DNA of 64,000 nt from Persicobacter psychrovividus (GCF_036492425.1 NZ_AP025292.1:1488001-1552000); one strand, 5' to 3'. Positions 43,880 to 52,714 are shown, counted from the stretch's first letter. Notes: generated by a model not told the origin, from the letters alone. A program made the numbers and translations.

Positions 43880-45820
43880 ATGTCCATCCTCATTTTCCTT
43901 CTCACTCTTCCTTTCCTTCAGCCACAGGACACGGTTAAGACCATTTCGCTCGAAAATGTCGCCATTATCGGTCAGCGAGATAGTTTGAATCAGCCTGCGG
44001 GAGAAAGTCAGATCGACGATCTTATTTTACATAATCCACAGGTGCGATTGATCCGCCGTGGCGTGGTGGCAGGAGATCCAATGATGCTGGGCGTCAGTGG
44101 GGGACGACTGGCGATGAGCCTTGATGGTATTCGGGTGTTTGGTGCCTGTGCCGATCGGATGGATCCGCTGACGGCTTACCTTTCCGCTTCGGCGATTGAA
44201 AAGATCGAGGTGAAGGATGGCTTGAAGGGGATGTCGGTGGGCAATACCCTCGGTGGTGGAATCAATTTTGAGCTGGAAAATCTGCAACACTACCAAAAAG
44301 ATAAATGGTATGTACGCAGCTTTTTAGAAGGACAATCCAATGGTTTGGGAGGAAGTATGGGGCTTTCTTTAGGGAAGAAAACGGGAGCGGTTTCATGGAA
44401 ATATAGCATCTCTGCTCAAAAATATGGGGAATATTTTGATGGTAATGGAGCACTTGTTGAGCATAGCTATTTTCAGAAATACCACCAGACTTTTCAGGTG
44501 GCGACCCAATGGAAAGGGCATCAAATGCAACTCAATGCGTTGAATGATTTGGGGATTGATGTTGGCTATCCTGCCTTGCCGATGGATACAGGGCGGTCTT
44601 CCGCATGGATGATCTGGCTGTCGGATCGAAAGAAAATGAAGAACCACCTTTGGGAAGGTCGATTGTATTTTTCGACGATCGATCATGCGATGTCGGATGA
44701 TGCTCGGGAGGATAAGTTGGTGGATATGGATATGCCCAATTATGCCAAAACCTTCGGGGCAAACACCCAAATTCAATCATTGAAAGGTAAATTTCTATAT
44801 CAAATAAAAGGAGAGCTTTATCGTCGTTCGGCACTGTCGGAAATGTCGATGTATCCCGAAGGATTTATTCCTTCTTATATGCAAACCATGCCCGATGTGC
44901 ACCGTTGGAATGCCTCCCTTTTTGCCAAGGTAGATCATCAAATCAATGAGCAGTGGTGGATGAATATCAATGCCCGTTGGGATGGGATAAGAGACCAACT
45001 GACATCAGAGGTAGGTTTGGGACAATGGCGTGCCTTGGGCTATGATCTTTCCGACCCAACTTATTTCATGACAGGCAATTTCAACTACTCCATAGGCTAT
45101 CAAATTAGCCTAAATCAAAAAGTAAATTTTGACCTTGGTGCAGGAAGCCGAATGGCGGAACTCACCGAGCGTTATGCTTATTATTTATACAATACCTACG
45201 ACGGCTACGATTATCGAGGAAATCCCGAGCTGACTACTGAAAAAGCCCTTCAGGCACAGATCAACTTTGATTTCAAAGCCGAGAAACAGCACCTCCACCT
45301 TTCAGCCTATACCCATTATATCTTCAATTACTTCATGGGAGTGATCGATCCCGACCTGATCCGAATGACGCCTCAAGCCAATGGAGTAAAGGCATACGAA
45401 GACGACCATAGCGCCACCATTTTCGGTTTTACCGCACAATATGATGTTGCTATTAACAACCACATCTCCGCCAACCTAAGCACCTCAGGGCACTGGGGGA
45501 TGCGCTCCGATGGCGACGCCATTCCCTTAATGGTTCCGCTCACTTGGCGACCACAAATCAATTTCCATAAAAACCAATGGCAAAGCTTCGTAAGTTACGA
45601 AGGCGCCACGGGTCAATACCGCCTGAGCAAAGACTTTGGAGAACAAAGCACATCGCCCTATCACCAGTTCAATATCGGAGGAAGCTACCAACTCAACCAT
45701 TGGAACTTTTCCCTTCGAATTGATAATTTACTAAATGCCCAGTACCGTACTCATTTGGATTGGGGAAACATCCCACAGAATGGGCGGAATTTTAAATTGA
45801 GGATGGAGTATCGGTTGTGA
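43880..45820 (+). CDS. TonB-dependent receptor, probable copper type
   Basis: A 646-residue outer-membrane receptor. A short signal is followed by a plug domain from about residue 25 to 150 (VGNTLGGGINFELE at its end) and a 22-strand-like barrel ending in NFKLRMEYRL. In the plug, FGACADRMDP has C90 and M94, the CxxxM arrangement that binds copper in OprC of Pseudomonas. No carboxypeptidase-like or SusC N-terminal extension is present. Together with the upstream Met/His lipoprotein this favours copper over siderophore or B12. Confidence 0.85.
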   Translation: MSILIFLLTLPFLQPQDTVKTISLENVAIIGQRDSLNQPAGESQIDDLILHNPQVRLIRRGVVAGDPMMLGVSGGRLAMSLDGIRVFGACADRMDPLTAYLSASAIEKIEVKDGLKGMSVGNTLGGGINFELENLQHYQKDKWYVRSFLEGQSNGLGGSMGLSLGKKTGAVSWKYSISAQKYGEYFDGNGALVEHSYFQKYHQTFQVATQWKGHQMQLNALNDLGIDVGYPALPMDTGRSSAWMIWLSDRKKMKNHLWEGRLYFSTIDHAMSDDAREDKLVDMDMPNYAKTFGANTQIQSLKGKFLYQIKGELYRRSALSEMSMYPEGFIPSYMQTMPDVHRWNASLFAKVDHQINEQWWMNINARWDGIRDQLTSEVGLGQWRALGYDLSDPTYFMTGNFNYSIGYQISLNQKVNFDLGAGSRMAELTERYAYYLYNTYDGYDYRGNPELTTEKALQAQINFDFKAEKQHLHLSAYTHYIFNYFMGVIDPDLIRMTPQANGVKAYEDDHSATIFGFTAQYDVAINNHISANLSTSGHWGMRSDGDAIPLMVPLTWRPQINFHKNQWQSFVSYEGATGQYRLSKDFGEQSTSPYHQFNIGGSYQLNHWNFSLRIDNLLNAQYRTHLDWGNIPQNGRNFKLRMEYRL

Positions 45821-45835
45821 TGATTTTTATATCCT

Positions 45836-45982
45836 CGCTGTAGAGACGTAATCTTTACGTCTGTGCGGAAGCAAGAAGGGATTGGTGGTTTGATCCTGTT
45901 TTAAAAATGAGGTTAGGGGTTTGTTGCTTATTCTGAACGATGACTAATCTACAGGGACGGTTTGGGTACATAGGTGCATCTA
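45836..45982. repeat. Dispersed intergenic repeat, partial copy
   Basis: Begins with an 8-bp perfect hairpin agacgtaa/ttacgtct at 45844-45862 (gtagagacgtaatcttt...). It also holds tttgggtacataggtgcatc at about 45959-45978, matching the reverse complement of the 52860 module and its 57.1-kb copy. Confidence 0.55.
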
Positions 45983-46161
45983 CTATGTTAAATAGTCGGT
46001 CACTTAAGCGCAGTTATGGCTCTATTGAATGTCAAATCTTAGGGAATATGAAGGTGTATGACTTGAAAGATTATTTTGCGTGTAAACACCCCGCCAACCC
46101 CCATATTTGATATCCCCAATAACTTCCCGAAATTCCCTCTTTAACTAACATTAATTCAGTT

Positions 46162-46467
46162 ATGAAAAGAGGTGAAAAACAAAAGATTGCTTTGGTAGAA
46201 AAGTGGGAACGTTCCTCGTTGAGTATTCGGAAATTTTGTGAATCCGAAGACATCAGTCAAGCGAGTTTTTATAAATGGAAGCGTTTAAAAAAGGAAAAGG
46301 TATCAAGCTTTTCTCAATTTCACACACTTGAAGTGGATTGGCCTTCAGGGCAGGAGGAAAAAGTAACGCAGGGTGAAATTGAAATTCATTTTCCCAATGG
46401 CGTCAAAATTTTCATGCCATCGGACTCATCAATGGAACGTTTAACTGATATCATTCACTCATGTTAG
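46162..46467 (+). CDS. tnpA: IS66 accessory protein TnpA (OrfA)
   Basis: A 101-residue DNA-binding accessory protein. KIALVEKWERSSLSIRKFCE and SEDISQASFYKWKR form the helix-turn-helix typical of IS66 OrfA. It is intact and overlaps tnpB by seven bases. A truncated copy of its first 37 codons lies at 50651. Confidence 0.88.
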   Translation: MKRGEKQKIALVEKWERSSLSIRKFCESEDISQASFYKWKRLKKEKVSSFSQFHTLEVDWPSGQEEKVTQGEIEIHFPNGVKIFMPSDSSMERLTDIIHSC

Positions 46468-46823
46468 CTGTTGGACCAAAGGATTTATTATTTCTATTCA
46501 GTGAGCCAATGGATATGCGCAAGAGTTTCGATGGGCTTTGTGGTTTGATACGGAATTGTACGGATAAAAACCCAATGGACCGGAATATTTATATTTTTGT
46601 CAATAAGTCACGAAATATGATCAAGTTACTTCGTTTTGAAGGCGATGGCTTTGCGATCTATTTTAAGCGTTTGGAAAAGGGGCGTATCGAACTTCCTAAA
46701 AAGCAGGATGATGGAACTGTCAGTCTAAAAATATCTCATGCGACAGTCATGATGATGCTCGAAGGTATCGGTTTGGAAAAACGAAAAAATAGGAAGCGAC
46801 ATCAGTCTAAAAACAGTCTTTAA
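46461..46823 (+). CDS. tnpB: IS66 accessory protein TnpB (Orf2)
   Basis: A 120-residue IS66 Orf2 protein. The family mark is EPMDMRKSFDGLCGLI near the start, followed by IYIFVNKSRNMIKLLRFEGD and the KRLEKGRIELP region. It is intact. The role of Orf2 in IS66 transposition is known to be required but not mechanistically settled. Confidence 0.92.
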   Translation: MLAVGPKDLLFLFSEPMDMRKSFDGLCGLIRNCTDKNPMDRNIYIFVNKSRNMIKLLRFEGDGFAIYFKRLEKGRIELPKKQDDGTVSLKISHATVMMMLEGIGLEKRKNRKRHQSKNSL

Positions 46824-46858
46824 TTAGCTTAAATGGCTGTTTTTGATTATATTTAGTC

Positions 46859-48325
46859 ATGGACATCACCTCTAAATATAATGACTTACTCAAGGATCAT
46901 AACGATCTGAAACACCGTTTTGAGGTGATGGAACAACAACTCAGTTATTTTTTGAAATTGCATAATGGCTCGAGATCAGAGCGGATGCCTAAGGGGAAAG
47001 TGGTGGATGAAAAGCAAACTGAAATACTTTTTGACGGGCAACAAATCATAGACACTCCCATTGAGTAATCTACTCAAAATACAACTAATAAAAAGTCACG
47101 TAAAAAAGGATTAGCCAAAAGGCTGGTGCTTCCGAAAGATCTACCGACCAAGGATATTTATTTGAAGCCCAAGAATCTTCCCGAAAATGCGCAAAAAATT
47201 GGTGCGGAAGTGGTTGAAGTACTGGACTATCAACCGTCGAAGCTAATTAAACTTTGTTTTCATCGGGAGAGGTATGTGATTCCTTTGGAGGATGAGCGGT
47301 TTGAATCATTTATGGCAGATTACCCCTCAAAAATTCCCATTCCGAAGGGCAATGTATCCGCTTCGTTGCTTTCTTATTTATTGGTCAGCAAATTTGTGGA
47401 TCACCTACCGATTTATCGTCTGATCCAGATGTTCAAACGGGATCAGATCGTCATATCAGATTCGACCATCAACAATTGGATCAAAAAGTCAGCTGAATTG
47501 CTTGAAGAATTGTATCAACTTCTGACTCAAAAAGTACAGCAATCCAATTATGTGCAGGCTGATGAAACCACGATCAAACTCAGTAAAAAAGGTGGAGCAG
47601 TGAAAGCCTATATGTGGGCGTATCATGCGCCATGTGAGAAAATTGCTTGCTTTCAGTTCAACCGTGGACGAGGTGCTGTGCATGCGAAGAAATTTTTTGA
47701 TGACTTCACCGGAAAATATATTCAGGTTGATGGTTACGCAGGTTATGATTACCTGGAAAATCGAAAAGAAGTAACATTGGTTGCCTGCTTGGCTCATATT
47801 CGTCGAAAATTCTTCGATGCACAAAAGAATGACAAAAAAAGAGCCTTATATGTGCTCAAAGAAATAGGGCAAATTTACGAAATCGAGCGAGCGTTCAAAG
47901 AAGAACAGGCTTCCGTTCGACAGCAAAAACGAAAAGAGCAGATCCTTCCAATTCTGATGGATTTAAAGGAATGGATCAAAGAAAATGCAATATATACCAC
48001 CCCAAAACAGGATTTAGGCAAAGCTTTTCAATATTTCCTCAACATGTTTGATCGAATGATCAACTATGTTGAAGATGGGCTGTTGTTGCCTGACAATAAC
48101 TTAATAGAAAATCAAATCCGACCAATCGCCATTGGACGCAAAAACTATATGTTCGTAGGTTCAGAAAGTGGTGGACAATGGGCGGCGATGTTCTATTCCT
48201 TCTTTGCCACATGTAAACTCAATGGAGTCAATCCGATGCAATGGCTTACCCATGTTCTTGAAAATATCCGCACAACTCCTAAGGATAAGTTGGAGGGGTT
48301 GTTACCTCAGAATTTTGAGGGGTGA
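46859..48325 (+). pseudogene. tnpC: IS66 transposase TnpC, interrupted by an in-frame stop
   Basis: A DDE transposase of 488 codons with TAA at 47066-47068 (codon 70). Reading continues in the same frame without indel, so it is a single nonsense change. After the stop the product would have to restart at GTG 47126 or later. Transposase hallmarks lie in the second part: VQADETTIKL, VDGYAGYDYL, and NNLIENQIRPIAIGRKNYMF, then GGQWAAMFYSFFATCKLNGV. It could still act by restart, but the N-terminal part is separated. Functional status is undecided. Confidence 0.85.
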
Positions 48326-48352
48326 GTATGACGGGGTGTTTACTTAAATAGA

Positions 48353-49729
48353 ATGCATCCTACTGAAGGTCAAATAGATCAATTGACTTATGAGTACAAA
48401 GGGAATAAGCTTCAAAAAGTGATGGATGGAAGTATCTATAATAAGGACGGAATTGTAAGAGATTATCGACAGAATCCTCATCATAGCACAACCCATTATG
48501 ATTATGATCACAATGGAAATATGAAAGCGGACTCAAGTAAGTTTATTACCTCAATACAGTATAATTACCTTAATCTTCCTCAGAAAATTCGATTTAATTC
48601 GGGAGTTGAGCTTCATTATTATTACGATGCTTCAGGGAAAAAACTGAAAATGCACCATTCACATGATAGCACCGAGTATATTGATGGAATACATTATGAA
48701 AATGGAAAAAGAGCTTTTGTTCAGCATAAAGAAGGACAGGTTGACCTGAAAAATCATACCTACCTATACTACCTTACTGATCATTTAGGAAATGTACGCC
48801 AAATGATGGATAGTAGCGGACACATTGCACAAAGTACTGACTATTACCCTTTTGGTTTGGTTGCACGAGGGGGCGCATTAGCCCAAAATAAATATCTTTA
48901 TAATGATAAAGAATATCAGGACTTAACAGGTTGGTATGATTATGGTGCAAGAATGTATGATGGGCAGATTGGTAGGTGGCATGTGGTGGATCGACAAGCA
49001 GAACGTAATCTTTCGATGTCTTCATATAACTACGTAGCAAATAATCCATTACTATTTATTGATCCTTATGGAGAAGAGATTTGGATTAATTTTATGACTG
49101 ATAATGGTGAGAAAGAACGAATAAAGTATTCTATAGGAATGGAATATAAAGGAGATAACTTATTTACTAGCAATGTAGTCCAAACACTTAATCAAATGAG
49201 TAGTGTGGATGGAGGGGCTGTAGTTCTTAATGATTTATCATCCTCAAAAAATTTATATAATTTTAGTAATGAAGTTGCTGTTGATAAACAAGGAAAGCCG
49301 ATGAAGGATGTTTTGAGCTTTTCCCCTGATAAATTAAATGGTGGTGGAGTGATAAAAGCTGGTAATATAGGTACTATTAGCAAACCACTACAAGATATTG
49401 CTCACGAATTATTTCATGGATATCAATATGAAAATGGGCAAGGTGACTTTAAAGTTAATGGAGTAAATAATGAAGTTGGTGCCTATTTATTTGGTGCTAT
49501 TGTATCTAAACAAAGTAGACCATATGGTGTTGATACTAAAATAGGACAATCCTATTATTTAGCAATGCTAGGCCTTGAATTGGGTGGATATAATAAGGAT
49601 GATTATCATATAGCAATCAATAGTTTTAAAAAAGATGCAAGTGTTAATCAATCGGGCATTTATAATAAATTTGGAGTCAATCAAAATCTAAAACCACTAA
49701 TTACAAAATTTTTAAATGGAGGGCATTAA
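48353..49729 (+). CDS. Rhs-repeat protein 3' fragment with HExxH toxin-like C-terminus
   Basis: A 458-codon ORF starting ten bases after the IS66 right end. Residues 1-240 are the end of an Rhs/YD-repeat protein (YDYDHNGNMKAD, YLTDHLGNVRQMMDSSGHIA, DLTGWYDYGARMYDGQIGRW), ending in NPLLFIDPYG at the usual core boundary. The variable C-terminal domain of about 218 residues carries DIAHELFHGYQ (H351-E352-x-x-H355), a zinc-protease motif. The upstream in-frame stop at 48329 shows that the 5' part is lost. This is very AT-rich compared with its neighbours. A toxin role is inference. Confidence 0.82.
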   Translation: MHPTEGQIDQLTYEYKGNKLQKVMDGSIYNKDGIVRDYRQNPHHSTTHYDYDHNGNMKADSSKFITSIQYNYLNLPQKIRFNSGVELHYYYDASGKKLKMHHSHDSTEYIDGIHYENGKRAFVQHKEGQVDLKNHTYLYYLTDHLGNVRQMMDSSGHIAQSTDYYPFGLVARGGALAQNKYLYNDKEYQDLTGWYDYGARMYDGQIGRWHVVDRQAERNLSMSSYNYVANNPLLFIDPYGEEIWINFMTDNGEKERIKYSIGMEYKGDNLFTSNVVQTLNQMSSVDGGAVVLNDLSSSKNLYNFSNEVAVDKQGKPMKDVLSFSPDKLNGGGVIKAGNIGTISKPLQDIAHELFHGYQYENGQGDFKVNGVNNEVGAYLFGAIVSKQSRPYGVDTKIGQSYYLAMLGLELGGYNKDDYHIAINSFKKDASVNQSGIYNKFGVNQNLKPLITKFLNGGH

Positions 49730-50136
49730 TGCGAAATTTGATTATTATTATATTATTATGTTTAACTTCATGTAGAATTTTTCAAAAAAAAAATACAGAG
49801 GAATTAATACATATTATTCAGCCACAGGCAATTGTTATCAAATTAGATCAACTACCTATAATAAATGTTTCTGATCTATTTGGAAGGAATGTTAACGGCA
49901 AGATTTATATAAAATTTTATGTGAATAAGTATGGTGAAATAATCTCTTATGAAATAGTGAAAATTGATATATACGATCAATCTAAAAATAAAATTACTAG
50001 CCTTGATTTTTTTCCTGAAAAGATCAAAGATAAAATAGAAAGAGTGATTTTAAATTTATCGTTTGAAATAACACCAGACATAAATAAAATTGACTTAAAT
50101 AAACAATATAGGATACTTCCTATTCTTATAGAATAG
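49729..50136 (+). CDS. Small lipoprotein, candidate immunity protein of the Rhs domain
   Basis: A 135-residue lipoprotein (LLCLTSC, Cys15). It overlaps the Rhs stop by one base (TAATG), the arrangement of toxin-immunity pairs. NGKIYIKFYVNKYGEIISYE resembles the first strands of a TonB-type C-terminal domain, but the rest does not extend it clearly. It is very AT-rich like the toxin end. A lipid-anchored immunity protein suits a toxin that acts in the periplasm, or the protein may be unrelated. No homolog is known to me. Confidence 0.65.
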   Translation: MRNLIIIILLCLTSCRIFQKKNTEELIHIIQPQAIVIKLDQLPIINVSDLFGRNVNGKIYIKFYVNKYGEIISYEIVKIDIYDQSKNKITSLDFFPEKIKDKIERVILNLSFEITPDINKIDLNKQYRILPILIE

Positions 50137-50166
50137 ATGGTAAAGAATCCTATCTCCATAAAAACT

Positions 50167-50199
50167 AACCCCTCTGAGCAACGCTTAGAGGGGTTTTAT
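50167..50199 (+). terminator. Terminator of the Rhs-lipoprotein unit
   Basis: aacccctctgagc pairs with gcttagaggggtt (one G-U) around a three-base loop, with T4. Confidence 0.85.
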
Positions 50200-50268
50200 T
50201 TACACTTCAATTTTTTATAATCGGGAATAAATTTTTTTTCTGAAGTATTGTTTTCTTCCTCAAAGGAG

Positions 50269-50314
50269 ATCACCCGTCAACCTCATATTTGATAACCCCA
50301 ACAACTTTCCGAAA
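50269..50314 (+). mobile_element. IS66 left-end fragment 1
   Basis: cacccgtcaacctcatattt and the bases after it match the IS66 leader at 46088-46130 (ccatatttgatatccccaat...). It is cut at the right by another IS66 end. Confidence 0.65.
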
Positions 50315-50315
50315 G

Positions 50316-50570
50316 GTAAACACCCCATCACTCTCCTGTCTCAAAATTTTGAGGCAGTAAATTTTCCAACTCATTCTCTGATGTCGAATGAATATGCTCA
50401 AAAACGAAGGTAAGCCACTGCATCGGATTGATGCCATTAAGTTTACAGGTAGCGAAGAAAGAGTAGAACATAGCAGCCCAATGTCCACCGGTTTCTGAAC
50501 CGACAAACATATAATTTTTGCGGCCAATGGCGATCGGTCGGATCTGATTTTCGATCAAATTATTATCAGG
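50316..50570 (-). pseudogene. IS66 transposase C-terminal remnant (minus strand)
   Basis: Starting with the terminal repeat gtaaacacccc at 50316, this minus-strand fragment encodes the last part of an IS66 transposase (PDNNLIENQIRPIAIGRKNY, then HWAAMFYSFFATCKLNGINP), with about 80 codons and no N-terminus. The stop is at 50328. It is more than 85 percent like the full copy at the protein level by eye. It ends abruptly at 50570 against a left-end copy. Confidence 0.88.
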
Positions 50571-50960
50571 GTAAACACCCCACCAACCCCCATATTTGAT
50601 ATCCCACACAACTTCCCGAAATTCCCTCTTCAACTAACAACACCACCGTTATGAAAAGAGATGAAAATCAAAAGATGGCTTTGGTCGAAAAGTGGGAGCG
50701 TTCTTCCTTGAGTGTTCGGGAATTTTGTAAATCTGAAGACAACAGTCAGAAGAGTGTTTATTAGCCTATGGTAATTTTTTTTTATATTATAAGGTTTTTT
50801 AGTTATATTTAGGTATGTATATCATTTGTAAATAAGATGGTATGCTAGTGAGTAAAAACCTGATTTTGAGGTGATAGATAGACTATTTGATTATTTTTTG
50901 AAATGGCATACTGCTTTGAAGTTAGAATGAATGATTAAGGTGTAAGCTAAAGGCGAACTA
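50571..50960 (+). mobile_element. IS66 left-end fragment 2 with internal deletion
   Basis: Begins with gtaaacaccccaccaacccc and the leader of the intact element, then the first 37 codons of tnpA (ATG 50651, stop 50762-50764). The rest of tnpA and all tnpB are missing; after about 50800 a decayed tnpC start follows (ttttgaggtgat at 50864-50875, gattattttttgaaatg). It is non-functional. Confidence 0.8.
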
Positions 50961-51036
50961 ATTGCACAATCCTTAAATTGAGGGTGGTGTTTTCGGGTTG
51001 GTTACTTTTGCGAGTATCTAAACTTTCCGTTTTTAT

Positions 51037-51228
51037 ATCCCGCAGGGATTACATAACATAGCGAGGGGTGAAACCCCTCGAAATATTATTCTGAAAATCT
51101 GTAACCCTGAAAGGGTACAACTTTTGATTATATAGAAATTTATATTACGCCCTTTCAGGGCTCAGTATTTCGTGGGCTATTTTCCCGGGGTTAGCACCCC
51201 GGGCTAAGTTATCGCATCCCTTCGGGAT
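51037..51228. repeat. Multi-hairpin intergenic repeat element
   Basis: Six perfect or near-perfect hairpins in 192 bases: atcccgcagggat (51037-51049), cgaggggtgaaacccctcg (51062-51080), accctgaaagggt (51104-51116), gccctttcagggc (51149-51161), cccggggttagcaccccggg (51184-51203) and atcccttcgggat (51216-51228). Their order makes a rough overall palindrome. No ORF. The rest of 50961-51420 holds no gene I can support. Confidence 0.75.
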
Positions 51229-51420
51229 TTTCTTTACTTTAGTAAATATTGACTCAAATTAATACAAACTGCCAGGCAATATGCCCTTAGCTTAATGACA
51301 TTGGATGCCTCCATATAGTGCCTGAACCCCATTTTGAAAACCCGACCCAACCCATTTCAATGGGTTTTTGTATTGATAGCCCATTGCATTAGCTGTGGGC
51401 GCACTATGCAGATTTAACAA

Positions 51421-52038
51421 TCACCCAAAATTCCCCAAATCATCACTCTCCCGAATAACGTCCGAGCTTTGCGAGCTTTCCGTCATCATCCTTTCGGGCA
51501 TCATCATAAACCCAAAGATAGAACCGCAGATCCCGCCGATGATGTGGGCGCTGTGGCTGATGTTGTCGGCATTGTAGATCGCCATGAATTCTTGGCCGAG
51601 GTAGAGAATGCTGACCAGCACAAAAGTTACGGGCAGGTGTCCTCTTTTGTAGTTGGCGATCGAGCTGAGGATGATCATCATGAAGACGATGCCACTTGCG
51701 CCCCGCAGTCCCGTCGAGAAGAAGCTGACATTGATTATACCAGTGACTAAACCTGTCAAGAAGATCATTAGCATCAGTTTGCTCTTGCCGTATTTTTCCT
51801 CCAATAGGGGGCCGAGCAACAGAATGTACAGCATATTTCCCACGAGGTGATCGGTGTTGGCGTGCCCAAAGATATGGCTGAAGATCTTGAAATAATCAGC
51901 AGGATTTCCGAAATCAAAATAGGCGCCCACGGAGAACAGGTAGCCGATGACATCGGGTAAAAAGAATTGAGCAATCAGGACGACACAGCAGATGATGGCA
52001 AAGCCGATGGTTACGGGTGCGTTATTGTATATTTTCAT
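51421..52038 (-). CDS. Rhomboid-family intramembrane serine protease
   Basis: A 205-residue minimal six-helix rhomboid. H59-x4-H64-x3-N68 (GHANTDHLVGNM) precedes the catalytic S115 in LRGASGIVFM, and H165 lies in SHSAHIIGGICGSI. The last 25 residues are soluble and Ser/Glu-rich. It overlaps the upstream VTT-domain gene by 17 bases, so both are probably made from one mRNA. It is distinct from the 250-residue rhomboid at 11298. Confidence 0.92.
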   Translation of the reverse strand: MKIYNNAPVTIGFAIICCVVLIAQFFLPDVIGYLFSVGAYFDFGNPADYFKIFSHIFGHANTDHLVGNMLYILLLGPLLEEKYGKSKLMLMIFLTGLVTGIINVSFFSTGLRGASGIVFMMIILSSIANYKRGHLPVTFVLVSILYLGQEFMAIYNADNISHSAHIIGGICGSIFGFMMMPERMMTESSQSSDVIRESDDLGNFG

Positions 52039-52714
52039 TTGAAATAGCGTTTGAAATCATTTTACTTAATCCTAAAACCGAGATGATGATCAGCCCCAAA
52101 ATCGCCCACTGTTGCCAGCCGGAGAAAGGATCATCCAACAATACGCTGAGGTGATTGGCTTGTATGCCGACATAAATCACCATCAGCGTGCGGGGCATCA
52201 TGCCGATGAAGGCACCCCAAAAGAAAGGGCGCAATTTGGCGCCCGCCAAAGCAAGCAACACATTGCTGACCGCAAAGGGCAAAACAGGACTTAGCTTGGT
52301 CAGGATTACCAATGTCAGTTCCTGATGCTTGAGCCGTCTTAAAATCATCTGTGCCTGCGGATGATCGCTGAGGCTTTGGATGAAGTTTCCCCCGTCAATT
52401 TTTCTTGCGACAAAATAACAAATTACCGAGGCAATCAGGTAGGCGGGAATGACAGTGAATAGTGCCGTCCACCCCAAAAGGTAGCCGCTGATCAGGGCGA
52501 TCAGGGTGGTGGGCGTCAACGCAAAAGCCATGGTGATGGCACTGACGGCACCGAGGATCAGCCATTGGTGCCATTCGAAAGCACGAATCACGCCCTCGTA
52601 TTGGATTGCCAAATAGCCGACCGTCCCGCTGAAAAGCAGGGGCAAGGCCGTCAAGGCGATGGCGAAGCCAAGGGAACTGCCATTGGCGCGTAATATGTTG
52701 AAGATTGTTTTCAA
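52022..52714 (-). CDS. TVP38/TMEM64 (VTT) family membrane protein
   Basis: A 230-residue protein of the DedA-like VTT family, with several helices and re-entrant loops. The core motif region is visible: ALTPTTLIALISGYLLGW, then LIASVICYFVARKIDGGNFI, LTKLSPVLPFAVSNVLLALA, and KLRPFFWGAFIGMMPRTLMV. Relatives act as lipid scramblases or in envelope homeostasis. It overlaps the rhomboid gene by 17 bases and has a spacer of 373 bases on the other side. Confidence 0.9.
   Translation of the reverse strand: MKTIFNILRANGSSLGFAIALTALPLLFSGTVGYLAIQYEGVIRAFEWHQWLILGAVSAITMAFALTPTTLIALISGYLLGWTALFTVIPAYLIASVICYFVARKIDGGNFIQSLSDHPQAQMILRRLKHQELTLVILTKLSPVLPFAVSNVLLALAGAKLRPFFWGAFIGMMPRTLMVIYVGIQANHLSVLLDDPFSGWQQWAILGLIIISVLGLSKMISNAISNENIQ

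Larger units (their letters stand above)
46082..48343 (+). mobile_element. IS66-family insertion sequence, transposase disrupted
   Basis: A 2262-bp element with three ORFs in IS66 order. Terminal inverted repeats are gtaaacaccccg at both ends (46082-46093 and, inverted, 48332-48343), continuing imperfectly for about 20 bases. The third ORF has an in-frame stop. IS66 elements make 8-bp target duplications; the flanks ttttgcgt and ttaaatag do not match, so the two sides are not from one simple insertion. Confidence 0.92.

Noticed and set aside
43880-45820. TonB receptor as the BtuB partner of the cob operon
   Set aside because: No B12 riboswitch precedes it, it lies more than 4 kb from the cob genes, and its plug carries CxxxM with Met/His-rich neighbours, favouring copper.
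50328-50633. 101-codon minus-strand ORF as a gene
   Set aside because: Only codons from 50570 down match IS66 transposase; the first 21 codons come from another IS66 left end, so it is a chance fusion of remnants.
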